Part shown: positions 35,818-44,591 of the stretch, in pieces
Position numbering within the stretch: the stretch's first letter is position 1
How the letters are laid out: each line of letters starts with the position of its first letter
Assembly (NCBI GenBank): GCA_038562555.1
Contig: JBCFBK010000004.1
Span: 1-64,000, forward strand
DNA length: 64,000 nt
Source of the DNA: JBCFBK01 sp038562555
GTDB taxonomy: Bacteria; Bacteroidota; Bacteroidia; Bacteroidales; Prolixibacteraceae
Direction of reading: 5' to 3'
The notes under the pieces: generated by a model
What the model saw: the letters and a program-made list of their open reading frames with translations, nothing else
The model's database searches: none
What the model was told of the DNA's origin: nothing
Position numbers and translations under genes: made by a program

Positions 35818-36999
35818 GTGAGTCTAAAATTCAAACATATAAGCCCCTTTCTCGACCGACTGCTGGAAAGCGCTACCTTCAGCAAATCGCCGGTGAACCG
35901 TGAGCTGCTCAAATACCTCGTCATGGCTTCACTCCAGGACGGCAGTCCGAAGGAATACCAGATTGCAGCAGAAGTGTTCGGAAGAAAGATCGGCCAGGAA
36001 AAAGAAACCAACGTGCGGGTTTACATGCTGAATCTGCGCAAAAAACTTCAGGAATACTACCAGTACGAAGGAAAAGATGAAGAACTCAGATTCGAACTCC
36101 CAAAAGGCGACTATCACGTGCTGTTTAAATACTCACGGCTGAAGTCGGCAAAAAAGCAGTTGTATTCAAAAGCGCCGTTACTACTGATACTGAGCTCCCT
36201 CATACTGACTGTTGCCGTTATTGTTTCTGTCGGCAGGACTACGCGAAAAACGAAAATTGATTTTTGGAAGCCTTTTCTGACCAGCGACTATCCCGTCTTC
36301 CTGGTGCTGGGCGATCATTACTTTTTTAAAAGCATCATCGCAACGGGAAAGATAGCTACCGTACGCGACAACCAAATCAATTCCGACGTTGATTATGAGC
36401 AATTTCTGGCCGAAAATCCGTCCAAGGCAGACGAAATGGAAAAATCAAAATTAACCTATATCAATAATCAGGCCCCTATCGGGCTTTTTCATATCATGAA
36501 CATTCTGGGTGGAGGGACTGCTATCAGGATGGATTATTCGTCGCGCATACGTATGGATGAATTCAGGGGGCATCATATGATTTTCATCGGCTCTTTTAAA
36601 ACCCTCCGGATACTGGCTCCCGCAGTCGAAAAAATGGGCCTTCATTACCATATTGAAAACAGTCTGCTTGAATACCGGACAAATGATTCCATTTTCAGAT
36701 TTGATAACCGCGACGACGATTACCTGCATTATGAATATGCCGGTCTGATCCATTTTGTCACCAACGACGGAAGGCATGTGATTTTCCTTTTGTGCGACAA
36801 TGATATTGGCAACATAGCTCTCGTCAAATATCTGACCGGCAGCGAGTCGATCAGGCCGCTGGAAAAAGCGGTGAAAAAAACCGGCAGTGAAAATTTCAAG
36901 GGGATTTTTGAAGTAAAAGGACAGCAACGTACCGATTTCGAAATCAGACTTGTCCGACTCGATCCAATGCCGGCCGGCACCGCAGAGATCTGGCCGTAA
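35818..36999 (+). CDS. Membrane-anchored winged-helix regulator with unknown C-terminal domain
   Basis: 393 residues from GTG 35818. Residues 1-105 form a winged-helix-type domain (NRELLKYLVMASLQDGSPKE, then AAEVFGRKIG, TNVRVYMLNLRKKLQEYY) of the kind seen at the start of some ToxR-like proteins. One membrane segment (about 120-138) follows, then a roughly 255-residue domain starting FWKPFLTSDYPVFLVLGDHY that I do not recognise as a named sensor. The layout suggests a one-component regulator that reads an extracytoplasmic signal. Divergent from the Gfo/Idh/MocA gene, which could be its target. Confidence 0.75.
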   Translation: MSLKFKHISPFLDRLLESATFSKSPVNRELLKYLVMASLQDGSPKEYQIAAEVFGRKIGQEKETNVRVYMLNLRKKLQEYYQYEGKDEELRFELPKGDYHVLFKYSRLKSAKKQLYSKAPLLLILSSLILTVAVIVSVGRTTRKTKIDFWKPFLTSDYPVFLVLGDHYFFKSIIATGKIATVRDNQINSDVDYEQFLAENPSKADEMEKSKLTYINNQAPIGLFHIMNILGGGTAIRMDYSSRIRMDEFRGHHMIFIGSFKTLRILAPAVEKMGLHYHIENSLLEYRTNDSIFRFDNRDDDYLHYEYAGLIHFVTNDGRHVIFLLCDNDIGNIALVKYLTGSESIRPLEKAVKKTGSENFKGIFEVKGQQRTDFEIRLVRLDPMPAGTAEIWP

Positions 37000-37096
37000 C
37001 CTGCCATCAGACCAGGCGCCGCTGTTCCCGCCATTCCGCTATACAGGAAAATAATCGCCTTCTTCTGTAAAACACATGATTCTCCGAAACCTTTCC

Positions 37097-37513
37097 TTAA
37101 TCCTCGATCCTGATCTCGTGGCTCATTTCAATCGCCTTCCGGTAAACCGCACTTACGCTGCAATACTTCTCTTCTGAGAGCGAAATGGCCTTCTCCAGCT
37201 TATCAACAGGCAGGTTTTTCCCCTTGAACACATAAACGACCTTGATCTTTTCATATTTCTTTGGATGATCTTCAGCCAGATCGCCTTCCACAAGAACACG
37301 AAACGACTCCGGCACGATTTTCATCTTCTTCAGGATGGAGATCACATCAATGCCGGTACATCCGGCCAAAGCAGCAAGCATTAACTTCTTGGGCCGGGGG
37401 CCGAGATCGTCACCTCCGTTTTCTGCGGCGGCATCCATCACCAGCTGATGTCCGTCCATTTCAGTCTCAAAAGCCAGATTTTGTAACCAGGCAACGTCAA
37501 TGATATGTTTCAT
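37097..37513 (-). CDS. OsmC/Ohr-family protein
   Basis: 138 residues with both redox cysteines: Cys52 in AALAGCTGIDV and Cys118 in EEKYCSVSAV, the spacing of OsmC/YhfA-like thiol peroxidases. They reduce organic hydroperoxides or bind small thiol-reactive ligands. Divergent from the Crp/Fnr gene across a 121-nt AT-rich gap, so shared control is possible. Confidence 0.88.
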   Translation of the reverse strand: MKHIIDVAWLQNLAFETEMDGHQLVMDAAAENGGDDLGPRPKKLMLAALAGCTGIDVISILKKMKIVPESFRVLVEGDLAEDHPKKYEKIKVVYVFKGKNLPVDKLEKAISLSEEKYCSVSAVYRKAIEMSHEIRIED

Positions 37514-37557
37514 GTATGTATCTTTGTTATTAAAAATTTAAATAGCTATATAAATAG

Positions 37558-37589
37558 TTTTAGAAGACTAAATGTTCATTGTATCTTTA
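37558..37589 (+). promoter_or_regulatory. Possible promoter of the Crp/Fnr gene
   Basis: TTTT (37558-37561), 20-nt spacer, TATCTTTA (37582-37589): both boxes miss the consensus by one base but the spacing is right. A consensus TATCTTTG at 37519-37526 also exists without a -33 partner. Confidence 0.3.
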
Positions 37590-37634
37590 AGAACTCTGTA
37601 ACGGAAACATTAAAATTAATAAAATAAAGGGTAA

Positions 37635-38336
37635 ATGAGAAGCGCAATAAAAAGGCCAACTGATGAGGAATGCAATCTGTCTGGTTTTCAGTTGTTCAAA
37701 AAGCTTAGTGAACAGGAATTTGCCCAGCTTAACTACGATAAAAGCTGTTCCCTTTATAAAAAGGGAAGTATCATTTACCGGGAAGGAAGCCGTCTCACAG
37801 GTTTTTATTGTGTCACCCGGGGCATTGTCAAGATATTCAAAACCGGAATGGACGGAAAGGAACAGATTATCCGCTTTGCCAAGCGGGGTGAGATCATTGC
37901 CTACCGGTCGCTGTTAAGCCAGGAACTGGCCTGTACGACCTCCAAAGTTATTGAGGAAGCTGTTCTTTGCCATATTCCCTATCAGACGCTGATCTATTTA
38001 ATCCAGAATAACTGGGAATTTTCGCATCACATGCTTCAGATCGTTTGCAAGGAGTTGCGCGAAGCCAACGATTTCATCACCGACATCGCCCAGAAGACTG
38101 TTCGCGAAAGACTTGCTGAAATTCTGCTTTTATTGAAAGACAGCTTTGACCTTGACCAGGCCAGCACCCTTCAGATCTCACTGACCCGGGAGGAATTGGC
38201 CAATATGATCGGTACTGCTACCGAGAGTGTAATCAGGCTGCTCTCCGAATTTAAGCAGGACAAACTGATCGAACTTCAGGGACGAAAGATAAAGCTTTTG
38301 AATATTCCGGCGCTGACGAAAGTTGCGAACCTGTGA
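37635..38336 (+). CDS. Crp/Fnr-family transcription regulator
   Basis: 233 residues: cyclic-nucleotide-binding-like beta roll (KKGSIIYREGSRLTGFYCVT), dimer helix, and helix-turn-helix (SLTREELANMIGTATESVIR, then LLSEFKQDKLI). There is no cysteine cluster of the Fnr type at the N-terminus, only scattered cysteines, so an iron-sulphur sensor role is not supported. Target genes cannot be named; the divergent OsmC gene is a candidate. Its 3' flank is an 8-nt repeat array. Confidence 0.9.
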   Translation: MRSAIKRPTDEECNLSGFQLFKKLSEQEFAQLNYDKSCSLYKKGSIIYREGSRLTGFYCVTRGIVKIFKTGMDGKEQIIRFAKRGEIIAYRSLLSQELACTTSKVIEEAVLCHIPYQTLIYLIQNNWEFSHHMLQIVCKELREANDFITDIAQKTVRERLAEILLLLKDSFDLDQASTLQISLTREELANMIGTATESVIRLLSEFKQDKLIELQGRKIKLLNIPALTKVANL

Positions 38337-38351
38337 AGATATTCAAATGCT

Positions 38352-38406
38352 CTGGCGATCCAGCGATCTGTCAATCTAATAATCTGATAGTCTGTTAATC
38401 TGACAT
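38352..38406. repeat. Degenerate 8-nt tandem repeat between Crp/Fnr and EnvC-like genes
   Basis: About seven octamers with CTG at the start and AT at the end in most units (CTGTCAAT, CTGTTAAT). It fills the gap between two convergent stop codons (38336 and 38409). Confidence 0.65.
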
Positions 38407-38408
38407 CT

Positions 38409-39593
38409 TCATCTGCTGATCCAGTCCTGCGGATCCAGCTTTTGATTTTCTTTCCACACCTGAAATTTGAGTACCGTTTTGTTTCCGTCGCTGCCGTCTG
38501 TGAAAATTGATCCGATTTCCTGCTTTAACGACACTTTCTGTCCCGCCTTGACATACACCTCCTTCAGGTTCGAATAAACCGTTAAAAACGTCCCGTGACG
38601 AATTATTACGGCCATGTTGCCGCCGGATATCGCAAAGACCCGGCTTACCTCCCCCGCAAACACCGCGCGCGCTTTGGAGCCGCTCCGGGTGGATATGTCG
38701 ATACCGTTGTTTTTGATAGTAATCTGCTTCAATAACGGATGAGGGTGCACACCGAAACGTTCCGTGATAATTCCGCGTTCCACAGGCCAGGGAATCCTTC
38801 CTTTGTTTTTCGCAAAATCGGCTGCCAGCAGCTTTTGCTCAGGAGTCATTCTGAACTCTTCTTTACCACCCCTTTTGCTGACCTCCTCCTGAAGCAGCTT
38901 TTCGATTGCACGGTTCAATTCGTTTTGAACTCTTTCCTGCTCTTTCAGCTTCTTTCTCAGGTCTTGCTGCTTTTGCCTGAGTACGGCAACCGACTGACTT
39001 TGCTCCGACTTTTCCCTTTCCAGTGTTCTATTTTCCTGTTGTTTGCTTCTGATCAGCAGCAACTTTTGCTGCTTCTGTTTTTCCAGTTCAGCAGCTTTAT
39101 TATCTATTAATCCGGATAATGCGCTGATCGCTTCAACCTGTGTTTTACGGTATTTCGTGTACTGGCGAAGATAAAGAAGCCGCCGGTACGCCTGATTCAG
39201 ATTCTCGGCCGAAAACAAAAAAACCAGCACATCGTTACTGTTTTTGCTTTTTTGGGCAAACCTGACCATGGATGCATATTCTTTTTTTAGTTCAGCCAAA
39301 TCACGCTGAAGCATTTTAACAATCGCGGTGTTTTCGGATACATAGGTGTCAAGCAGTTCGTATTCGGCGTTGATATTCCGGATAAGCAGATTCCGGTTTT
39401 CAATCTGCCGGCCAATCAGGTTCAGCTTATTCAGAGAAGTTTTCTCATTTTTTCTGGCTTCTTCCAGGAGCGTGGAAGTGAGCCGGATGGCCTCTGCCGC
39501 ATTTTCCTTTTGTTTACGCAGTTCCGACATAGACTGTCCCAGACAGGCCATTACAAAGAATACAGGTAAGATGCTGAGGAAAAAGCGCTTCAT
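38409..39593 (-). CDS. EnvC-like murein hydrolase activator (degenerate LytM/M23 domain)
   Basis: 394 residues: signal peptide (cleaved near CLGQ), two long coiled coils (about 22-110 and 150-240) and a C-terminal LytM domain (278-390). The M23 zinc ligands are missing: the H-x-G-x-D site reads NNGID (Asn295), and LHFEV is LKFQV (Lys376). Like EnvC it should activate amidases in cell division rather than cut peptidoglycan. Last gene of the apparent operon dut-TPR-DUF4292-envC-like, with a 103-nt gap holding a repeat array. Confidence 0.88.
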   Translation of the reverse strand: MKRFFLSILPVFFVMACLGQSMSELRKQKENAAEAIRLTSTLLEEARKNEKTSLNKLNLIGRQIENRNLLIRNINAEYELLDTYVSENTAIVKMLQRDLAELKKEYASMVRFAQKSKNSNDVLVFLFSAENLNQAYRRLLYLRQYTKYRKTQVEAISALSGLIDNKAAELEKQKQQKLLLIRSKQQENRTLEREKSEQSQSVAVLRQKQQDLRKKLKEQERVQNELNRAIEKLLQEEVSKRGGKEEFRMTPEQKLLAADFAKNKGRIPWPVERGIITERFGVHPHPLLKQITIKNNGIDISTRSGSKARAVFAGEVSRVFAISGGNMAVIIRHGTFLTVYSNLKEVYVKAGQKVSLKQEIGSIFTDGSDGNKTVLKFQVWKENQKLDPQDWISR

Positions 39594-39602
39594 TTTTTTA
39601 AA

Positions 39603-39637
39603 AGCTTATAGCTGGTCGCTGTTAGCGGTTCGTTTGT
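39603..39637. repeat. Degenerate 7-nt tandem repeat upstream of EnvC-like gene
   Basis: Five heptamers such as AGCTTAT and AGCTGGT that decay toward CGTTTGT, in the gap between the DUF4292 and EnvC-like genes. Confidence 0.5.
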
Positions 39638-39696
39638 GCTAAATTAAACAATTCTGACAATCCTCCACCCTGTCGCCTGCAATTTCGGTATTCCAG

Positions 39697-40575
39697 CTAA
39701 TTCAGCCGCTTGTAGCGTTCAGGGATTTTAAAATTCAATTCCGGCTGATCTGTTTGTGTGGAAAATTTACTGAGTTTGATCCGGATATTCAGAAAATCGT
39801 CCGGCCCCCTAAAGTAAATCTGGATATCACCAGGATACAGCTTATTACCGACAGGCTGAAAATCAGAAAATCTGACCGTCAGGGTCTTTTCTTCCCCCCG
39901 GTCGTCCAGAACGATCTTTTTTATCTTAAAGTTAACCGGATCAATATAGAGGGACTGAATAATAAGGTCTTCTTCTTCAAATTTTTTCAGATAGCGTTCA
40001 GCCCTTTCCTCTTTACTTTTACGTTCAATTTTCTCCAGCTTTCTGTTCTTCAGCGACTGCATCACGTACATTCCGGAGTCGGCATAGGTGACAAACTCCC
40101 GAAAGTCCTGATCGCCCTGTCCGTTGCGGTATGAAAAAACATGATTGGCCAGAATCGACTGAACCAGTTCAAAATCAATGTCAGCATTAAAAAAATCCTT
40201 CAGATAACTATAATCCCTGATCAGATAGGTTTTCTCGAAGTAATTAACCATCCTGACACTGTCGGGCGTAAGCAGTAACCGGGCTACCGGCAGGTTAAGC
40301 TTGCTGAGTGACACCATGATGTGCTTATCTTTTACCGATTCCAGGTTTGCCCGGAATGAGGTCTTTTCATCGGGGGTTTCGTACATGCAGGAAATACGCC
40401 TGATATCGAAACTTCTGTAGTCAAATGCGTTTTCCTCCACCTGTCTTACCAATCTGTTGGTGCTGATCGGCTTTAGCTTTGTTTCTGTAAGGATTTCCGA
40501 TGTTTTGCACGAGAATAAGGCCAGCAAAAACACGCCTGCAATGTACAGATGATATCTGGGGTGTCTGGTTTTCAA
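39697..40575 (-). CDS. DUF4292 lipoprotein
   Basis: 292 residues, lipobox Cys23 (LALFSC). It has the DUF4292 layout: helix, then beta-rich LolA/LolB-like body (ANLESVKDKHIMVSLSKLNL, LLLTPDSVRMVNYFEKTYLI) and a C-terminal LYPGDIQIYF strand. Probably a periplasmic lipid- or lipoprotein-handling factor; function unproven. It overlaps the upstream TPR gene by 4 nt (ATGA), so the two are translationally coupled. Confidence 0.8.
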   Translation of the reverse strand: MKTRHPRYHLYIAGVFLLALFSCKTSEILTETKLKPISTNRLVRQVEENAFDYRSFDIRRISCMYETPDEKTSFRANLESVKDKHIMVSLSKLNLPVARLLLTPDSVRMVNYFEKTYLIRDYSYLKDFFNADIDFELVQSILANHVFSYRNGQGDQDFREFVTYADSGMYVMQSLKNRKLEKIERKSKEERAERYLKKFEEEDLIIQSLYIDPVNFKIKKIVLDDRGEEKTLTVRFSDFQPVGNKLYPGDIQIYFRGPDDFLNIRIKLSKFSTQTDQPELNFKIPERYKRLN

Positions 40576-42362
40576 GGCTCTGTACTTTCAATGTAGCGTG
40601 ATTCTTTTATTTTCCGTTCGAGCATATCCGAGCCTTCTCCCAGATTTTTCGCCTTCTTCCAGTTCTCCAGAGCCTTGGCCTTATCGCCCATCATATAAAG
40701 AATGTCGCCGTAATGCTCAACCAGTACCGGGTTTTCGTTTCCGCCGTGTTCCAGCGCCGTTTCCATGTAGGTACGTGCCTGCTGGTAGTTCTTCTGTTTA
40801 AAAAGGACCCAGGCATGGGTATCAAGGTAGGTCGGATTATCGGGATTCGCTTGAACGGCCTTGCTGCTCAGACGCTGTGCCTTTTCCAGGTCCTGTCCGC
40901 GGACAGACAGGTAATAGGCGTAATTGTTCAGGGCCATAAAATTTTCCGGATCCAGTTTAATAACCTCATCAAAAGCTTTAAAAGCCTGCTCAACGCGGTT
41001 TAACTTGTAATTTGCCTCTGCCTTGTATATTTCAAACTGAATTTTCATGTTTTGATTTCCCATGAGCAAAGGTTCTCCTTTTTCAAGCACCAGAAGCGCC
41101 TCATCATACTTTTCAAGCTGAAGGGCTGATACAGCATTGAGGGCAAAAACGACAGGCTGATCAGGGAATAACTCCAGCGCTTGTTTACTGTCGGCGTATA
41201 ACGTTTTAAAATCCTGAAGATCATTACTGATGAAAAGCAGCCGTTGCCAGATGTCGAAACTTCCCGGATCCGTTTCCAGATATTTTCTCAGGTATTCACG
41301 GGCTTTTTCCAGTTTATTTTGCCTGATCATATGGTCGGCATAAATTGTGTACATCAGATTGTTCTCTGGGTATTTCGCGAACAGGATGTCCAGCAGTTCA
41401 GTGATCTGCGCGTTGGTCCAGTCCGAATTTTCGGCGTCTTGTGTCTGCATGAGGTAATACTGGACTTTTGTCTCCACATCGATCTCATCATTCAGAAAAG
41501 CTTTTTTAATATGCTCAAAAGCTTTGCCGAAATCTCCCGCCTCCTGGTAAAAACCGGCCAGGGAAAAATGAACAAAACCATTGTCCGGATCCAGTTCAAG
41601 AATTTTATGGTAACTTTTAAGGGCATTTTCCTTGTCGCCCTGTGTCTGATATAATTCGGCAAGCAAGCCATAATACTGTGGCTCATCCGGGTTCGATGCA
41701 ATTAAGCGGTTGATTTCCTCAAAAGCTTTTTCCGGCTTCTTCCAGGACAGGTAAACCTGTTGCTTCGCGACGATAATCTGATCATTCATGCCCACTTTTT
41801 TCTCCAGTTCATTATAGGCATCGAGAGCTTCCTGAAATTTTCCGGCCATTCCCAGCGAACTGGCCCTCATATATAAAAATTCATCATTATCAGGCTCCAT
41901 CCGGCGGAGATCATCAAACAGCGCCGCTGCTTCGGTAAATTGCTTCCGCTGCTGGTAGACCTGGGCCAGCAGCAATTTGTACCATTTATTTTGATTATTG
42001 ATACTGATGGCTTTTTCCAAAAGCAGGGAAGCACTGGTGAGGTCTTTATTGGCGTAATGAATATTAGCCATTTCATACATGGCAACAGCCGAATTGGGGT
42101 CAATTTCAAGACAGCGTGAAAAGACTGCGGCGGCTTCGTTCAGTTTTCCAAGCTTTTTTTGCTTCAGCCCTTCTATAAACAGGTATTCAAATTCATTCTG
42201 CTCATTCTCAGACAGCATGGTTTGTTCCGGTACTTCAGGCTCCGGCGCCTGAGACGCCTGCTCTGCTGCGGGAACAGCACGGCGCACCTCCTGCCGGACG
42301 CTTGAGCATGCCGTGGCTGCAAGCAGTATTAATAAAAAACAGATATCTCTTTTTGTGTTCAT
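40572..42362 (-). CDS. TPR-repeat lipoprotein
   Basis: 596 residues, lipobox Cys19 (LAATAC), then about a dozen TPR units from residue 50 on (for example LNEAAAVFSRCLEIDPNSAV and ALKSYHKILELDPDNGFVHF). TPR arrays scaffold protein complexes; here it sits between dut (9-nt gap) and the DUF4292 gene, a conserved Bacteroidota order, suggesting an envelope assembly role with DUF4292 and EnvC. No catalytic domain. Confidence 0.85.
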   Translation of the reverse strand: MNTKRDICFLLILLAATACSSVRQEVRRAVPAAEQASQAPEPEVPEQTMLSENEQNEFEYLFIEGLKQKKLGKLNEAAAVFSRCLEIDPNSAVAMYEMANIHYANKDLTSASLLLEKAISINNQNKWYKLLLAQVYQQRKQFTEAAALFDDLRRMEPDNDEFLYMRASSLGMAGKFQEALDAYNELEKKVGMNDQIIVAKQQVYLSWKKPEKAFEEINRLIASNPDEPQYYGLLAELYQTQGDKENALKSYHKILELDPDNGFVHFSLAGFYQEAGDFGKAFEHIKKAFLNDEIDVETKVQYYLMQTQDAENSDWTNAQITELLDILFAKYPENNLMYTIYADHMIRQNKLEKAREYLRKYLETDPGSFDIWQRLLFISNDLQDFKTLYADSKQALELFPDQPVVFALNAVSALQLEKYDEALLVLEKGEPLLMGNQNMKIQFEIYKAEANYKLNRVEQAFKAFDEVIKLDPENFMALNNYAYYLSVRGQDLEKAQRLSSKAVQANPDNPTYLDTHAWVLFKQKNYQQARTYMETALEHGGNENPVLVEHYGDILYMMGDKAKALENWKKAKNLGEGSDMLERKIKESRYIESTEP

Positions 42363-42371
42363 TCTTTTATT

Positions 42372-42806
42372 TTAATGTTTTCCGGTGTGTCCGAATCCAC
42401 CCGCTCCACGCCCGGTTTCCTCCAAAACCTCAACTGGTTGCCAACCCACTGTTTCATGCCGGGCAATGATCATCTGACAGATGCGTTCTCCATGTTCAAT
42501 TTTAAAATCCTCCTGCGACAGGTTGATCAAAATAACCTGAATTTCTCCACGGTAATCCGCATCGATTGTCCCGGGAGAATTTAAAACCGTGATTCCCTTT
42601 TTAATCGCCAGCCCGCTTCGGGGACGAATCTGTGCTTCATAACCAACCGGCAACTCAATATACAAACCGGTAGGCACCAAAATCCGTTCCAAAGGTTTCA
42701 GGACAACAGGCTGATCCAGGTTTGCGCGAAGGTCCATCCCTGCTGAAAGTGCCGTACTGTATGCGGGAAGCGGATTATTTGAACGGTTTACAATTTTAAC
42801 TTGCAT
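42372..42806 (-). CDS. dut: dUTP diphosphatase
   Basis: 144 residues with the five dUTPase motifs: AGMDLRANL, RPRSGLA, GTIDADYRGEI, GERICQMII and the C-terminal RGAGGFGHTGKH. The last usually reads GGFGSTG; here His replaces Ser. The trimer hydrolyses dUTP to dUMP. A minus-strand TATCTTTG box (42827-42834) lies 20 nt before the start, so dut is likely the first gene of the envelope operon. Confidence 0.94.
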   Translation of the reverse strand: MQVKIVNRSNNPLPAYSTALSAGMDLRANLDQPVVLKPLERILVPTGLYIELPVGYEAQIRPRSGLAIKKGITVLNSPGTIDADYRGEIQVILINLSQEDFKIEHGERICQMIIARHETVGWQPVEVLEETGRGAGGFGHTGKH

Positions 42807-42884
42807 AGCTTGTTTTTTGAGAAATGCAAAGATAGGGAAATATATGCACCTCTTTTCGGAATATCAATCCATTAACAATATTTA

Positions 42885-44018
42885 TCACTCCTCAACATAT
42901 AACAACTTTTCCATGATCTTATCCGAAATAAATAATCCTTCGTCCGACAGCGTATACGAACCTCCGCTTAAGTGCATTTGCCCTGCAGCAATGAACGGTT
43001 CGGCTTCTTGTCTGAAATATTGTCCAAACCTTTCCGCAAAATCGTCGGTTAAACAGGTATCGCTGATTCCCCATTTGGTCCTCAGCGAGGTGATCATATA
43101 GTCGTTGTACTGGTCCTGTGGACTGAGTATTTCGTTATTCCAGTACGTTCCGTTATTCTCCAGCGCCAGCAGATACTTCCTGAGCCCCGAAACATTCCAG
43201 CGACGTGTAAGCCGATCGTATGAATGCGCGGAAGGACCAAATCCCAAATAATTTTTACGCTCCCAGTATGACCGGTTATGCCGGGAATACTTGCCGTTCC
43301 TGGCAAAATTTGAAATTTCATAATGCTCATAGCCGCTTTCTTCCAGCCGGTGTTTGAGCAATTTAAACTGGTCGAAACTAAGTTCATCCGGAATTTCAGC
43401 AATCTTCCCGGCCTTCAGATACGTGTAAAAAACAGTCCCTTTATGGTAGGTGAGGTGATAAGCTGAGATATGGTCGGTCTCAAGACTTACTGCCTGCTTC
43501 AGGTTCATTTCCCAATCGCTCAGGCTCTGGCCGGGCAATCCGTAAATCAGGTCGATGCTTATGTTCAGGAAGCCGGCTTGTATCGCATTCTTCACACAGT
43601 TTACTGCCTGCTCTGCATTGTGGCGTCGGTTCATCGCTTTCAGGTCCCGGTCATTGAACGACTGAATACCGATACTTAACCGGTTAATGCCGGTCTTCGA
43701 AAGATCATGTAAGAAGCCCTCAGTCAGATCGTCAGGATTCGCTTCAAGCGTAATTTCTGCATCTTCACGAAGGATGAATGCTGAACGTATCAGTTCAATA
43801 AGGTCATGAATTTCGCCGGCTTGCAGGACAGAAGGCGTACCTCCTCCGAAATAGACGCTCTCAACCAATTCATAGCCTAACTCCCCTTTGCGCGAGCTTA
43901 TTTCTTTTCCCAGTGCCATAAGAAAATCATACTTTGCTCCAAAATCCGTCGATTTGTAAAAGTCACAATAGTGGCACTTCGTCCTGCAAAACGGGATATG
44001 AATGTAAATTCCTGCCAT
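42885..44018 (-). CDS. hemW: HemW-like radical SAM protein
   Basis: 377 residues from ATG 44018. Start AGIYIHIPFC with CRTKCHYCDF gives the radical SAM CxxxCxxC cluster, and ESVYFGGGTPSVL plus the INRLSIGIQSFND block are typical of HemW. HemW acts as a haem chaperone rather than as coproporphyrinogen oxidase HemN. The longer frame to 44060 adds 14 residues before the conserved start. Convergent or divergent neighbours do not suggest an operon. Confidence 0.9.
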   Translation of the reverse strand: MAGIYIHIPFCRTKCHYCDFYKSTDFGAKYDFLMALGKEISSRKGELGYELVESVYFGGGTPSVLQAGEIHDLIELIRSAFILREDAEITLEANPDDLTEGFLHDLSKTGINRLSIGIQSFNDRDLKAMNRRHNAEQAVNCVKNAIQAGFLNISIDLIYGLPGQSLSDWEMNLKQAVSLETDHISAYHLTYHKGTVFYTYLKAGKIAEIPDELSFDQFKLLKHRLEESGYEHYEISNFARNGKYSRHNRSYWERKNYLGFGPSAHSYDRLTRRWNVSGLRKYLLALENNGTYWNNEILSPQDQYNDYMITSLRTKWGISDTCLTDDFAERFGQYFRQEAEPFIAAGQMHLSGGSYTLSDEGLFISDKIMEKLLYVEE

Positions 44019-44143
44019 AAAAAAGACTTTCAAATGGTAACAGTCAGATCTAAACCGCATAAAAGTGGAACTCTACAGGCCAAAAAGCATGTAAATTCCA
44101 TTTCCCCGCCTTCCTGATCCGGCTTCGTTCTTTATCTTCCCGT

Positions 44144-44587
44144 TTAGATTTTGATCAGACCTGCATGACCTTCCATATCTGAAGTAATGGAAGCAATTGT
44201 TGTTTGCGAATAAAACTCCATTAAGCTCGAACGCACATCATGAAAACGTTTGTGAACGGCACAAGGTTTACCTTTTTCCATATTTGATGAACACGGCTCC
44301 AAATTAATCAGGCAGTTCAAAAAGAAATCCTCGCCGTCGATGGTTTTGACAATTTCATAGAGGCTGATGTCTTCAGCCCGCTTTCCAAGCCCGAAACCAC
44401 CGTTAGGCCCCTTGGTAGACGACAGTATTTTATATTTCGCGAGACTCTGCAAAATCTTACCCAGGAACGGGGTAGGGATTCCCAAATCGCCTGCTATTTT
44501 TTTTATACCGATTTTTTCTCCGTTTTTACTGTGATTTCCAAGATAAATCAATGCTCTGATAGCATATTTACACGTGTTCGACAACAT
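44144..44587 (-). CDS. Rrf2-family transcription regulator
   Basis: 147 residues: N-terminal winged helix (CKYAIRALIYLGNH, IPTPFLGKILQSLA, STKGPNGGFGL) and a region with three cysteines (CLINLEPCSSNMEKGKPCAVH, read as C-x6-C-x9-C) that fits iron-sulphur binding as in IscR/NsrR relatives. It lies 4 nt downstream of lutB, so it is likely co-transcribed with it and may respond to redox or lactate state. The bases just after its stop look like a decayed 7-nt array. Confidence 0.88.
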   Translation of the reverse strand: MLSNTCKYAIRALIYLGNHSKNGEKIGIKKIAGDLGIPTPFLGKILQSLAKYKILSSTKGPNGGFGLGKRAEDISLYEIVKTIDGEDFFLNCLINLEPCSSNMEKGKPCAVHKRFHDVRSSLMEFYSQTTIASITSDMEGHAGLIKI

Positions 44588-44591
44588 GACG

